A stretch of 64,000 bases of DNA from JACPPO01 sp965262505 (GCA_965262505.1 CBDHFM010000030.1:310001-374000), one strand, 5' to 3'; shown: positions 1 through 8,252, counted from the stretch's first letter. The notes: generated from the sequence alone by a model not told the origin. Program-made: numbers and translations.

Positions 1-990
1 GAAAGCGAAGAACGGAATGATCCGGTCCCAGTGGCGCTGCCAGCTCTGGACCACGGTCGGGAAACGCCGTCCCCACTCGCCGCCTTCGAATGCGCCCAGC
101 GCCTGTTCGGCCGTCGCGGCATCGTCGGCCTGGTAGACCGGCTTCAGAGCCTGAACCAAGGGCTTGCGGTCCTTCCAGGCCGCCAGGCGGATCGAATTCC
201 GGATCAGGTGCACGATGCAGGTCTGCACGATCGTGTCCGGGAACACGGCGGTGATCGCGTCGGGAAATCCCTGCAGCCCATCAACGACGGCGAGCAGAAT
301 ATCCTGCACTCCGCGGGCCTTGAGGTCGTTCATCACGCGCAGCCAGAACTTGGCGCCTTCGGTCTGCTCGATCCACAGGCCGAGGATGTCCTTGTGCCCG
401 GAACACCGCACGCCGATGGCCAGGTATACGGCCTTGTTGCGTACCAGGCCCTCGTCACGGATCTTGACCCGCAGCGCATCGAAGTACACGATCGCGTAGG
501 TCGACTCCAGCGGCCGCGCCTGCCACGCTCGAACTTCGTCGATGACCGAATCCGTCACCACCGAAACGAGGTCCGGCGAAATCGCGATGCCGTAGAGCTC
601 GCCGACATGCGCCTGGATGTCGCGCGTGCTCATCCCCCGGGCATACAACGCGACGATCTTGTCGTCGAACCCCGGAAATCTTCGTTGATACTTCCGGATC
701 AGGGCGGGATCGAAGCGGCCGTGTCGGTCTCGGGGAATCGACAGCACCAGCTCGCCGTCGTCGCTGAGTACCGTCTTCCGGCTCGAGCCGTTTCGATGGT
801 TGCCGCCGTCCTGCTCGGTCTCCCCACCGAGATGCACGTCCATCTCGGCGTTCAGCATCCGTTCGGCCAACGCCCTCTTCAGATCCCCTACCAGTCCGTC
901 GGAGCGCAACACCGTCGCGGCGTCTTGCCCCTCCAGTAGTTCATCCAGCAGCTCGGCGCTAAACCTGGTCTCTTGCTTCTCCTTCGCCAT
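1..990 (-). CDS. IS256-family transposase, C-terminus off the window
   Basis: The minus-strand frame opens with MAKEKQETRF at 990 and stays open to the left edge, so the C-terminus lies outside. It shows the IS256 (mutator-type, DDE) pattern: an early block MLNAEMDVHLGG, then IVYFDALRVKIRDEG with the first catalytic Asp, then LAVVDGLQGFPDAI with the second, and a WKDRKPLVQALK helix region. The start is supported by an AAGGAG Shine-Dalgarno just upstream. The element's outer end probably lies near 1050, where the sequence reads outward through GTCAGTAATTTTG, but I could not match it to the other end. It is a different IS256 lineage from the one at 42.4 kb. Confidence 0.9.
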   Translation of the reverse strand, partial: MAKEKQETRFSAELLDELLEGQDAATVLRSDGLVGDLKRALAERMLNAEMDVHLGGETEQDGGNHRNGSSRKTVLSDDGELVLSIPRDRHGRFDPALIRKYQRRFPGFDDKIVALYARGMSTRDIQAHVGELYGIAISPDLVSVVTDSVIDEVRAWQARPLESTYAIVYFDALRVKIRDEGLVRNKAVYLAIGVRCSGHKDILGLWIEQTEGAKFWLRVMNDLKARGVQDILLAVVDGLQGFPDAITAVFPDTIVQTCIVHLIRNSIRLAAWKDRKPLVQALKPVYQADDAATAEQALGAFEGGEWGRRFPTVVQSWQRHWDRIIPFFAF

Positions 991-1288
991 ACTCGCTCCT
1001 TCCCCTTTCGGGAGTCAGCATGGCTCACAAACACAAAATTACTGACAGGCTCGGCCCCGAAGACCGCTGGGCCGGGCGCGCCGGGGCACCCCCGGATCGT
1101 CGCCGTCGATCCCGGTGATGATGTCGCCGACTCAAGGACACCCGCCTGCTTCACACGCGGGTCGATCGGACGTGCGGTCGGGCCGCGCCGACGTCCCCGC
1201 ATGTCCCGCAGCGCGCCTTGCTCACGCTGCCGTCGCCAGTTCGCCGAGTGCGAGCTTTACAACTCACGGCATCGACTATATTCGGCGT

Positions 1289-2047
1289 ATGCCGATTCCA
1301 GCCTGCATCCTTCTGATCCTTGCCCATCCAGACGACGAGAGCTTTTTCGCGGCCGGTCTGGCGCGGCGCCACGTCGAGCGGGGCGCGAAGGTCGCCCTCG
1401 TGACGGCCACTCGTGGCGACGCCGGCCAAGTGGGAGATCCACCGCTGTGCGACCGCGACGCCCTACCCGCGCTCCGCGAGGCCGAGCTTCGTGAGGCAGC
1501 CGACATCCTCGGAATTTCAGAGGTGCACCTGTTGGACTATCAGGACACGCGGCTCGCAGAGGCGCCGATCGATCAGATTCGCTGCGAGTTGGTCGCACTC
1601 ATCCGTCGCCACCGGCCGCATGTGGTGATCACATTTGATCCGAACGGCCAAAACGGTCATGCCGACCATGTCGCGATTTCGCGGTTCACGACGGATGCCG
1701 TGGCAGCGGCCGCCGATCCGCGCTGGGCGTCCGAACCGACCACCCCGCACCTGGTGCAACGGCTCCTGTGGACCTCGCCAATTGCGCCGTGGGAGGTGAC
1801 GCGCCCGGCGGCCCTGCGTCTCGAGGCGGGGGTGGACTTCGCGATCGACATCGCCCCGTATCGGACCGTGAAGACCGAGGCACTTCGGGCGCACCGGAGT
1901 CAGCACGTTCCGGTCGATCGCTGGTTCCTGAGCAAGCCTGACCTGGACCAAATCTTGAGTATCGAAACGTTCAGACAGGCGTGGGGCCCTACCTTGCGAC
2001 GGGTGCCCGCCGACGACGTGTTGGCGGGAATCGACCTGTCCGTGTAG
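1289..2047 (+). CDS. PIG-L/LmbE-family N-acetylglucosaminyl deacetylase-like protein
   Basis: 252 residues from the ATG at 1289; the open frame begins further upstream, but that leader is low-complexity and lacks family sequence, whereas MPIPACILLILAHPDDE is the usual start of the fold. The zinc-binding AHPDDE lies at residues 12-17 and the second motif NGHADH at 122-127, giving the His/Asp/His set of the family. These enzymes remove acetyl groups from N-acetylglucosamine-containing small molecules or glycolipids (for example in bacillithiol or mycothiol synthesis); the substrate here cannot be told. It stands alone between an IS256 transposase and mobile remnants, so context gives no pathway. 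No signal peptide; probably cytoplasmic. Confidence 0.88.
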   Translation: MPIPACILLILAHPDDESFFAAGLARRHVERGAKVALVTATRGDAGQVGDPPLCDRDALPALREAELREAADILGISEVHLLDYQDTRLAEAPIDQIRCELVALIRRHRPHVVITFDPNGQNGHADHVAISRFTTDAVAAAADPRWASEPTTPHLVQRLLWTSPIAPWEVTRPAALRLEAGVDFAIDIAPYRTVKTEALRAHRSQHVPVDRWFLSKPDLDQILSIETFRQAWGPTLRRVPADDVLAGIDLSV

Positions 2048-2049
2048 CA

Positions 2050-2130
2050 GAGGTCGGCGGCTTCGCCGCCGCGCACTTCGCCGACGACGATGTGATCGGG
2101 TCGGTGCCGCAGGGCGTGACGCTGCTAACG
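2050..2130 (-). pseudogene. Scrap of a VirB11/CpaF/TrbB-type secretion ATPase
   Basis: Read on the minus strand this short stretch gives ALRHRPDHIVVGEVRGGEA followed by ADL. That is the Walker B/Asp-box region of type IV secretion or tad-pilus ATPases, where LRxRPDxIxVGEVRGxEAxDL is highly conserved. A stop codon lies six residues upstream and no other part of the family is recognisable on either side, so it is a dead fragment. It hints that a conjugative or pilus locus was once here. Confidence 0.6.
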
Positions 2131-2340
2131 GAGGAACTTTAGGCCGGACAGCGCGTTGACGGCCTGACGATCGTCAATCCGTTCGTCTGAAAGCCGCTCG
2201 GTTCTTGTAGTTGAGGACCGCGCGGGCCAGCCGTCGGGCCGACCGGGTGCACGCGATAGCATGGCAAGGAACGCGGCATTCGCTGCAACCAGGGCCGCGG
2301 CCACCAGCAGCGGCTTTGGACGTCGGCAGGCCAGTCCGAA

Positions 2341-2442
2341 CTAGTACCTCGTCGCAGTGAATTTGACCGGTTCACTTTCAGGCCTCCCCCTCTTGACCGT
2401 GGGCCCAGGCAATCGATCAAAACCACTGCGCCGGGGTACTAG
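2341..2442. repeat. 102-bp MITE related to the IS630 element at 13.9 kb
   Basis: The stretch begins CTAGTACCTCGTCGCAGTG and ends with the inverted equivalent, CACTGCGCCGGGGTACTAG. Both ends match the terminal repeats of the IS630-type element at 13894-15365, whose ends read CTAGTACCTTGCCGCAGTGG and CCACTGCGGCGAGGTACTAG. The ~30-bp ends are joined by about 40 bp with no coding capacity. This is the form of a miniature inverted-repeat element mobilised in trans by the full-length transposase. Confidence 0.8.
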
Positions 2443-2591
2443 TTCACAGCCGTGTTCCGCGAGCTCGTACACAAAGGAGGTACTGTGAGAGCACGACACG
2501 GCGGTGCCGTCCTGTACCGAACGCCTAAAGGCTTGCCACGAACGGTCCATCGTGAGGCGCAGTTTTTCGACAGTGTCGCCATTACGATCCA

Positions 2592-2665
2592 GGGCGTTGT
2601 TGCATGAATACCCGCTGCGAGTGGGGCGGCGTGACCCGCACTTCTCTGGACCCTCCGCAGGAGCC
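2592..2665 (+). mobile_element. Solo left end of the IS5-type element
   Basis: Seventy-three bases starting GGCGTTGTTGCATGAATACC match the left end of the IS5 element at 7271-7344 with three mismatches, in the same orientation. Similarity stops sharply after GCAGGAGCC. It is a leftover end from an older copy or from recombination between copies; no transposase remains. Confidence 0.75.
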
Positions 2666-3138
2666 TGTGCGTCTCGAATTCCCAATTCTCTCACTGCATC
2701 CAGGATTGAGGCAACGTTGCGTGGCGCCTGACGTCTGGCCTACGCTGTCTCGCGCATGAAGGCCCTCCTGCTCACCAGGACCTCCGCCTCGACCAGAGGA
2801 GCCTGACTACGAAAAAAGAGGGATTCGAGTTCCGCCACCGCCACCGGGACCAACGGAAACAAAGTAGTTACTGATGGGGCGCTCCGGGCCGTCCTGACTG
2901 GCCTGGAAGGGCACCTTTCGGCCCTATGGGCCTCCTGAGCCGCAGCGGGCCAAGCGGAGCCGTTGACGCGCCTGGCGGGCGGAGGCTATCGGGGCTGTTT
3001 GGTGGTGACGGTTGCTATCGCAGTAAGGTTCTGCGGCGCTTGACGGCACTGGCCCACGCGCCAGACGTCTGCGAGACAGAGAATCCGACACGAGATACGA
3101 TACACGGCGGCGCGCGCCTGGAGGCGCTTTCGCCCGCG
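2666..3138. other. Non-coding remnant stretch, nothing recognised
   Basis: No frame in this stretch reads like a protein family and no RNA gene is evident. It lies between two mobile-element scraps (an IS5 end and a res-like site), so it is probably decayed mobile DNA. A run CGACACGAGATACGATACAC near 3088 could be another recombinase subsite, but I cannot support that. Confidence 0.4.
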
Positions 3139-3190
3139 TGTCGCAAACGGCCGTTTACGACACATGTTGATCGGCTACGCCCGCGTCTGC
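3139..3190 (+). mobile_element. Res-like palindrome plus the first codons of a Tn3-type resolvase
   Basis: A 24-bp near-perfect palindrome (TGTCG, one base, AAACGGCCGTTT, one base, CGACA) ends one base before an ATG. The codons after the ATG read MLIGYARV, the invariant N-terminus of Tn3-family serine resolvases, after which similarity is lost. The arrangement equals a resolvase gene with its own binding site directly upstream, cut off after about nine codons. A second copy lies at 6595. Confidence 0.65.
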
Positions 3191-3217
3191 GGAAGGTTAA
3201 TGCACCAGCGTCCCGTT

Positions 3218-4189
3218 TTAGAAGTGGTACGTGAGACTCAGGCCCACGTCCCAGAGCGTGCTGGCGTCGGTCAGCAGCTGCCCCGAGACGGGTTCGCTCC
3301 CATCGCGGCGCAGATTGGGAACGTGACTACGCAGCGGATCCCAGGCGAGCGCGTCGTCACTCTCGAAGGCCGCACCGTGGACCCAGCGACCCTTGACACC
3401 CACTGACAGACCCTCGGTGAGCGCGTAGTTCACTCCGACCAACACCTGCTGGCTGACCAGCTTGTCGGACAGGATGCCCTGGAAACTACTTGTCGTGGCT
3501 GCCAGGTTCTGGCGAATGTCGTCCACGTTGGGCAGCCCCTCGCCGGTGGTAATCGCCGTGGGATTGGCGTTCCTCGACCACAGACTGCCGTAGGCCACCG
3601 CCGTCGACCCGATCCCCACACCCACGCCGACATAGGGCGTGAGCCGACTGCGGGTCCGAACGTCCCAATACAGGTTCGCGAACAGGGTGTGCGAAGTCAC
3701 ACGGCCGAGGTAGTCCGTCGCCGTCTGCAGTTCTTGATTCAGCTTGTCGGCGGTGACGCTGCCCGAGCCAGCGTTGAGGCCGGGCACGGCGACGGTCTGG
3801 TCGTAGGCGGTGGCGCGGTAGAAGTATTCCATCTCCGTTCGCACGTGGCGCCACCGCGGGCCAGAGGCGTCGGCCCCGAAGCGATACCCCAGCACCCAGC
3901 TGGTCTGCAAGCCCGTGGCCCTGGCGAACTGATTAACCCAGTTGTCCCTGCGATCCGGTCCCGTGCAGTTGTAGGCTTCATATCCCGCCGTCTGCGTCAC
4001 CGTTGCATACTGCGGATTGATGAACTCGTCACATACACTCGCTCGGTCGTTGGACAGCCCGGTGATGCCCAGGGCCGGGACCACGTGCCCGCCCAGTTCG
4101 CTCCCGAGATACCAGCCCTGCCCTTGCGCCGGACTCGGCACGCCTCCGAGCGCCACGACGAGAAGCCCCACGATTGCGGTCTTTTTCAC
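3218..4189 (-). CDS. Outer-membrane beta-barrel protein, opacity/Msp4-like
   Basis: 323 residues. The N-terminus is a signal peptide (MKKTAIVGLLVVALGG, cleavage likely after PAQGQG). The mature part alternates amphipathic strands with long loops, including SWVLGYRFGAD, TLFANLYWDV, LTPYVGVGVGIG and LVGVNYALTEGLSVGVKGRW. It ends in WDVGLSLTYHF; a terminal Phe in a beta-strand is the outer-membrane insertion signal. The PYVGxGVGIG segment is characteristic of the surface-antigen/OmpA-like eight-strand barrels. Ligand and role cannot be read from the sequence. The stop codon lies about 30 bp from the tnpR stub, so insertion happened close to its 3' end without damaging it. Confidence 0.8.
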   Translation of the reverse strand: MKKTAIVGLLVVALGGVPSPAQGQGWYLGSELGGHVVPALGITGLSNDRASVCDEFINPQYATVTQTAGYEAYNCTGPDRRDNWVNQFARATGLQTSWVLGYRFGADASGPRWRHVRTEMEYFYRATAYDQTVAVPGLNAGSGSVTADKLNQELQTATDYLGRVTSHTLFANLYWDVRTRSRLTPYVGVGVGIGSTAVAYGSLWSRNANPTAITTGEGLPNVDDIRQNLAATTSSFQGILSDKLVSQQVLVGVNYALTEGLSVGVKGRWVHGAAFESDDALAWDPLRSHVPNLRRDGSEPVSGQLLTDASTLWDVGLSLTYHF

Positions 4190-4460
4190 GATATACCCTT
4201 TCCGGTTTGCCTCAAACTAACATGAGCCGTTCCAGAGAGTCTCGATTCTCTTGCAATCGCGAAGGCGTCGGGATCCGTGTGCGCGTGATCGCCGCACACC
4301 GGGACGCGCGCCTCCGTCCTCCCACGCCGTTCGGATCGCTCTGGACCGTGACCTGAACCACGCGGATCACGCCCTCGTCGCTACTCGCTACAATCCGCTG
4401 ATCCAGCGCTTCTACTACCGCCTGGTTGCCGCCGGCAAGCCCAAGAAGCTAAAGCGCTTT

Positions 4461-5070
4461 TCATGACCGTGTGGCGGCCGCGTACCCGCAGTGCCGAACA
4501 TAGTTGCGGTATTCGTCAGGGCTGAAGTGCGCCAAGCACTCGCCGAGGAACGGCCAGAGCGTCTCGGTGCTGCGACAGCGAGCGGTGCGAACGAGGGCCT
4601 TGAGCTTCGCGAAGCAGAGCTCGATGGGATTGAGGTCCGGGCTGTAGGGTGGCAAGTACCAGAGGGTGGCCCCGGCGGCCTGGATGGCGCGTTGGATGCC
4701 GGCGACCTTGTGGGCCCCGAGATTGTCGGCAATGACGATGTCGCCGGGCTGCAGGGTCGGCACCAGGATCTGTTCGATGTAGGCGCGGAAGCTCTCGCCA
4801 TCGATCGCGCCGTCGAAGACCCCCGGTGCGGTCAGCCCCGTGACCCGCAACGCGGCGAGAAACGTGCTGGTCTGCCAGCGCCCGCAGGGGGCGTGGTCGT
4901 GGACGCGCGCGCCGCGCGGTGCCCGGCCGTACCGCCGAAGCAGATTGGTGGTGATGCCGGTTTCGTCCAGAAACACGAGGTGGGCGACATCCCAGGTCGG
5001 CGCCGCCGCGTGCCACGCGACCCGCGCGGCCGCGACGTCAGGCCGATCGTGTTCGGACGGGCGGACCGTG
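4461..5070 (-). CDS. IS630 transposase orfB (DDE catalytic part), copy A
   Basis: The frame is open from the A6 run to 4461. It continues the family sequence (SEHDRPDVAAARVAW) into the catalytic part: LVFLDETGITTNLL with the first Asp, DIVIADNLGAHK with the second, and YLPPYSPDLNPIELCFAKLK with the final Glu. A GTG at 4976 could start a shorter product, but the pre-catalytic sequence argues for production by frameshift from orfA. The frame is shifted by +1 (or -2) relative to orfA. Confidence 0.85.
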
Positions 5071-5400
5071 TTTTTTAACGGTCAGGCCGAGGGCCCGCAC
5101 GGCGCGCCAGACCGTCGGCACACTCGCGGGCGTGGCGAGGGCGTCCTTCAGCTCAGCCAGCGTGCGATCCGGGTGCGCCGCAATCAGCGCGGCCAAGGTG
5201 TGTAGGTGCGGCTCAAGCATGCCGCGCCGTCCATGTCGCTGGACGCGAGGCGCCACCTCGCCCGTGTCGCGCCGCCGCTGTTTCAGTAGCCGCACCCACG
5301 ACCCGCTCACGCGGTACTTCGCCGCCACCTCGGCCGCCTTCATCCCGGCATCGCTGTCGAGGAGCGCCCGCTCTCGCAGATCCATCGAATAGGCACGCAT
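5038..5400 (-). CDS. IS630 transposase orfA (helix-turn-helix part), copy A
   Basis: 120 residues starting MRAYSMDLRERALLD. It contains a homeodomain-like helix-turn-helix (AAEVAAKYRVSGSWVRLLKQ) followed by a second one (LAELKDALATPASVPTVWRA), the usual DNA-binding half of IS630 transposases. It ends with GLTVKKHGPPVRTRSA. The coding strand has a run of six A at the VKK codons (5071-5076), and beyond it the next frame continues the family sequence. A frameshift or transcriptional slippage there would make the full transposase. Confidence 0.85.
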   Translation of the reverse strand: MRAYSMDLRERALLDSDAGMKAAEVAAKYRVSGSWVRLLKQRRRDTGEVAPRVQRHGRRGMLEPHLHTLAALIAAHPDRTLAELKDALATPASVPTVWRAVRALGLTVKKHGPPVRTRSA

Positions 5401-5638
5401 CGGGCCTCCTGCATCGGTGCGCGCAGAAGTACCACGACCGCCCCAGGTAGTACAAGGCCTATTTGAAAAGCGCTTTAGCGTTGACCGCGTGCATGCGTAA
5501 GCTCATCACTATCTTAAATGCGATGGTGCGATCCAACTCGGCGTGGCAGCACGGTCTCGTGTCGTCCACCCCAGAACTGGCTTGACACCAGAGACAGTTG
5601 CTCCCAAGCAATGAGGTCTCAGAGAAACCCGGTACGGT

Positions 5639-6394
5639 TCACGACAGCCGCTCGAGCGACTGTTGAACTGTCGGTCGCTGGCCCGACTCGACATCCTGCC
5701 GCCGACGCTGATGAAACGCCGTGAGCGTCCTGTTCGCGTTAGCGAATGCGACAATCTGCCCACAGTACTGGTCGAGACGATGCGCCGGCAGGGCCCAGAG
5801 CGCCACGTCGTCCGTCAAGGCATCGAGGTAGGCGCGCGCGCCGCAGCACCCCAGGCTCATGGCCGCGCGCTGCTGATTGAGTACCTGCGGGACGATGGCA
5901 CACGCCGGTCGCCCCATCGCCGGCGGGGCGCCGCCATCAACCCGCGCGACGGCCTCACTCAGGATGAGCCCGTGTTGCGCGTGGGCGAACACTAGGACGA
6001 CCTCGGGCTGGATCGGGAAGTCCGCGAGCGGCCCGTAGAGCGCATGGGCCCGCGGGCGCGGCATGACCGGGATGGCGGGGATTTCTTCCTCGCGTACGTA
6101 ATCGAGTCCCATCATGGCCTTGAGCGAGGCGTGCAACTCCTCCGGCTGCGAGGCCGCCGCGCCCGAGAGATTATGCGTGTGGATGCCAATCGCGCACAGG
6201 GCGTGGTCACGGGCGGCTGTCGCGAAGGTGCGCGACGTGGCCTGCGACCAGAACGCGCATCCGGCGGGAACGACCCCCTCAAACATCGGAACGTCGTCGG
6301 GCACGACGTCGCAGAACGCGATGGCCACTGGGGGCAGCGACAGCTCCAGCGACGACACCAATTGCTCAGCGTGGACTCGACGCATATCGTTCAT
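5639..6394 (-). CDS. DUF169-family protein
   Basis: 251 residues from the ATG at 6394, which has an AGAGAGG ribosome-binding site; the frame upstream is arginine-rich non-family sequence. The protein reads SLELSLPPVAIAFC near the start and contains several conserved Cys (PAGCAFW, ALCAIG, GRPACAIV, LGCCGARAYLDAL), typical of DUF169 proteins. The function of the family is not established; members occur widely in anaerobes and soil bacteria. No signal peptide or membrane segment. It lies between an IS110 remnant and a res-like site, so its neighbourhood is not informative. Confidence 0.75.
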   Translation of the reverse strand: MNDMRRVHAEQLVSSLELSLPPVAIAFCDVVPDDVPMFEGVVPAGCAFWSQATSRTFATAARDHALCAIGIHTHNLSGAAASQPEELHASLKAMMGLDYVREEEIPAIPVMPRPRAHALYGPLADFPIQPEVVLVFAHAQHGLILSEAVARVDGGAPPAMGRPACAIVPQVLNQQRAAMSLGCCGARAYLDALTDDVALWALPAHRLDQYCGQIVAFANANRTLTAFHQRRRQDVESGQRPTVQQSLERLS

Positions 6395-6594
6395 CGGGGA
6401 TTCCTCTCTTGGCAATGCGCAGCAATTATAACGAATGTGCGCCGTGGCGGGCAGTCGAGGTCGCGGCGTGCTCGCCGGCGCGCCAGGGCCTCGGCCATGA
6501 GGAACGTCTTCTCGCGCGGGCGAGAGCCGGATGACGCCGCCGGCCAGATCAACTGTTCTCCTAGGTGAGGGAGCCCCCTGCGCCCTCGCCCGTG

Positions 6595-6650
6595 TGTCGC
6601 AAACGACCGTTTCCGACACAGGCTGATCGGCTCCGCCCGCGTCTCGACAG
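6595..6650 (+). mobile_element. Second res-like palindrome with degenerate tnpR start
   Basis: The same 24-bp palindrome as at 3139 recurs here (TGTCG-C-AAACGACCGTTT-C-CGACA). It is followed by LIGSARVST, a degenerate form of the resolvase start; the ATG has become AGG. It has the same orientation as the copy 3.4 kb to the left. The rest of the 6395-6822 gap has no recognisable gene. Confidence 0.6.
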
Positions 6651-6750
6651 CCGCCGGCTCCCAGTCGCTGGCCGTGCCGTGCGACGCGCTGCAGGCCGCG
6701 GCCACCCGGGACCTGTCATCCCCTTCGGGTTTCCCGCCAGTCCGCCAATG

Positions 6751-6768
6751 CCCCTCTATATGGAGGGG
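6751..6768. promoter_or_regulatory. Near-palindromic operator-like site 1
   Basis: CCCCTCTATATGGAGGGG is a dyad with CCCCTC/GAGGGG arms. A similar site follows 41 bp later, both upstream of the LuxR-type gene at 6823. The spacing of about four helical turns would put both on one DNA face. Confidence 0.5.
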
Positions 6769-6791
6769 GACAGAATGCGGTCGTTTGCGTA

Positions 6792-6809
6792 CCCTTCCAT
6801 ATTGAGGGG
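6792..6809. promoter_or_regulatory. Near-palindromic operator-like site 2
   Basis: CCCTTCCATATTGAGGGG repeats the arm-ATAT-arm layout of the site at 6751. It ends 13 bp before the start codon of the truncated LuxR-type regulator, so it could serve autoregulation. Confidence 0.5.
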
Positions 6810-6822
6810 GGCACGCCCGGTC

Positions 6823-7270
6823 ATGAGCGAACACGACGCGTTCGATCGAGTCCTGGCCGCGGTGCACGCCGCCACGCTCGACGAGACCCGCTGGCCGGCC
6901 ACCTCGGCCCTGATCGACGAGGCCTGCGGCCTGACCGGCAATGGCCTCATGGTCGCTGAAGGCCCGCCGAACGACGTCCGGGCGCTCTTCGTCGGGCTCT
7001 ACGCCCGGGGGCAGCGCCGCGACGACCTGGAGCGCGAGTACCTCACCACCTACCATCCCATCGACGAACGGGTGCCGCGCTTCCGGCACCTGCCGGCCCG
7101 GCGCCTGGTGCACATCACCGACCTGTACACGGCCGAGGAGTTGAAGACCTCCCGGACCTACAACGAGCTGCTGCCCCGGGCCGGGATGCAGGACAGCCTG
7201 AACGTCCAGCTCCCCGGGCTGGCCGGCTCCCACATCGGCTGGGGCCTGAACGATCCCGTCGACGCGGAGG
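6823..7270 (+). pseudogene. LuxR-family regulator, N-terminal sensor part only
   Basis: From MSEHDAFDRVLAAVHAATLD the frame reads 149 residues of the N-terminal half found in LuxR-type regulators with PAS/GAF-like sensors. Markers are ARRLVHITDLYTAEE, SRTYNELLPRAGMQDSLNV and SHIGWGLNDPVDAEG. At 7271 it runs straight into the IS5 end, and no GerE helix-turn-helix domain is found on the other side. The regulator has therefore lost its DNA-binding domain. Two operator-like dyads lie directly upstream. Confidence 0.8.
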
Positions 7271-8252
7271 GGCGTTGTTGCATGAATACCCGCTGCGGGT
7301 GGGGCGGCGTGGCCCGCACTTCTCGGGACCCTCCGCAGGAGCCACACTACGGGGATGAAGTCGAAGGTTCATCCCACGTATAAGACGAAGTATCGCGTGG
7401 CGAACTGGGCGGCCTACAATCAGGCCCTCGTTCGACGCGGCGATGTGACGGTGTGGTTGTCCTCGGAAGCGATCGCTGCCTGGACGCCCGGCCGGAGTGG
7501 CCGGCGGGGCGGGCAGCGGCGCTACTCGGATCTCGCCATCGAGACCGCCCTGACCCTGCGGCTCCTCTACCATCTCCCGCTGCGCCAAGCCGAAGGATTC
7601 CTGCACGCCCTGTTCGGGATAATGCGCCTCGACCTCTCCGTCCCCGACTATACGACGCTCTCCCGGCGCAGTCAGCATCTGCGGCGCTGTCTGCGACCGG
7701 TCCCGGCCGGCGGAAGCTCCACCTTGGCGTCGATCAATCAGGCGTGATCCGTGTCCACACGTTGACTGAGGAGACGGGCGATGATGCGACCATTGCCATC
7801 GATCTGCTCACCGCGGTCAAGGGCCCTCTCGTGCGCGTCACCGCTGACGCCGCCTCTGACACGGTCGCCATCTACGAGACTGCAAGGGCGCGGAGTGCGA
7901 CGGTCGTCGTCCCACCGGCCAGGACGGCGAACGTCTCTGGCCACGACCCGCGGTCGCCCGCGCGGGATCGAACGATCCCGTTGGTAAAGACGCTCGGCCG
8001 GTGCCGCTGGAAGAAGGTGTCAGGGTACCATCGTCAGGGCCGGGTGGAGAACACGTTCTTCCGCTACCAGTCCATCATCGGCGATGGCCTTCGCGCCCGG
8101 AGTCCAGCCAGGCAGGGGAGTGAGGTCGTCCTCGGCTGTGAGATCCTGAATCGGATGACCGCCCTCGGCCGACCCGTGTCATATCGTCTCGGCAGGTGAG
8201 GATCCTGTCGGTGGGCATCGTGCGGGCCAGTCACGATTCGTGCAACAACGCC
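7271..8252 (+). mobile_element. IS5-type insertion sequence, defective
   Basis: It is bounded by 17-bp inverted ends: GGCGTTGTTGCATGAAT on the left and ATTCGTGCAACAACGCC on the right. The flanking bases do not form an obvious target duplication, and the genes on the two sides are unrelated and both truncated. The element therefore marks a deletion or recombination junction rather than a simple insertion. Its transposase is broken. Confidence 0.85.
7355..8199 (+). pseudogene. IS5-family transposase with internal deletion and frameshift
   Basis: The first frame runs MKSKVHPTYKTKYRVANWA to PDYTTLSRRSQHLRRCLRPV, the DUF772-like N-terminal part. At about 7706-7716 the family sequence jumps to another frame with GRRKLHLGVDQSGVIRVHTL and continues to RWKKVSGYHRQGRVENTFFR and CEILNRMTALG. 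The segment between, which normally carries IHLxxDSTGLK and the first catalytic Asp, is missing. The enzyme cannot be active. Confidence 0.85.

Larger units (their letters stand above)
4450..5477 (-). mobile_element. IS630-family insertion sequence, copy A (1,028 bp with TA duplication)
   Basis: The ends read TAAAGCGCTTTT on the left and AAAAGCGCTTTA on the right, inverted, with the outer TA being the target duplication typical of IS630/Tc1 elements. The element carries two transposase frames on the minus strand. A second copy of exactly the same length lies at 43713-44740; I see three base differences between them. Copy A lies inside an IS110 transposase remnant. Confidence 0.92.
4368..5585 (+). 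pseudogene. C-terminal part of an IS110-family transposase, split by an IS630 copy
   Basis: Left of the IS630 copy the plus strand reads HALVATRYNPLIQRFYYRL then VAAGKPKK. Right of it, from 5478, it reads ALTACMRKLITILNAMV and continues to a stop at 5583-5585. Joined across one TA this gives the standard Transposase_20 tail of IS110 elements (GKPKK-x-ALTACMRKLLTILNAM). The N-terminal DEDD domain is absent upstream, so the gene was already a fragment or was lost separately. Confidence 0.85.

Noticed and set aside
31..939. Long plus-strand frame at the left edge
   Set aside because: It is the antisense of the IS256 transposase; its sequence has no family sense and is arginine/proline-rich as expected of a shadow frame.
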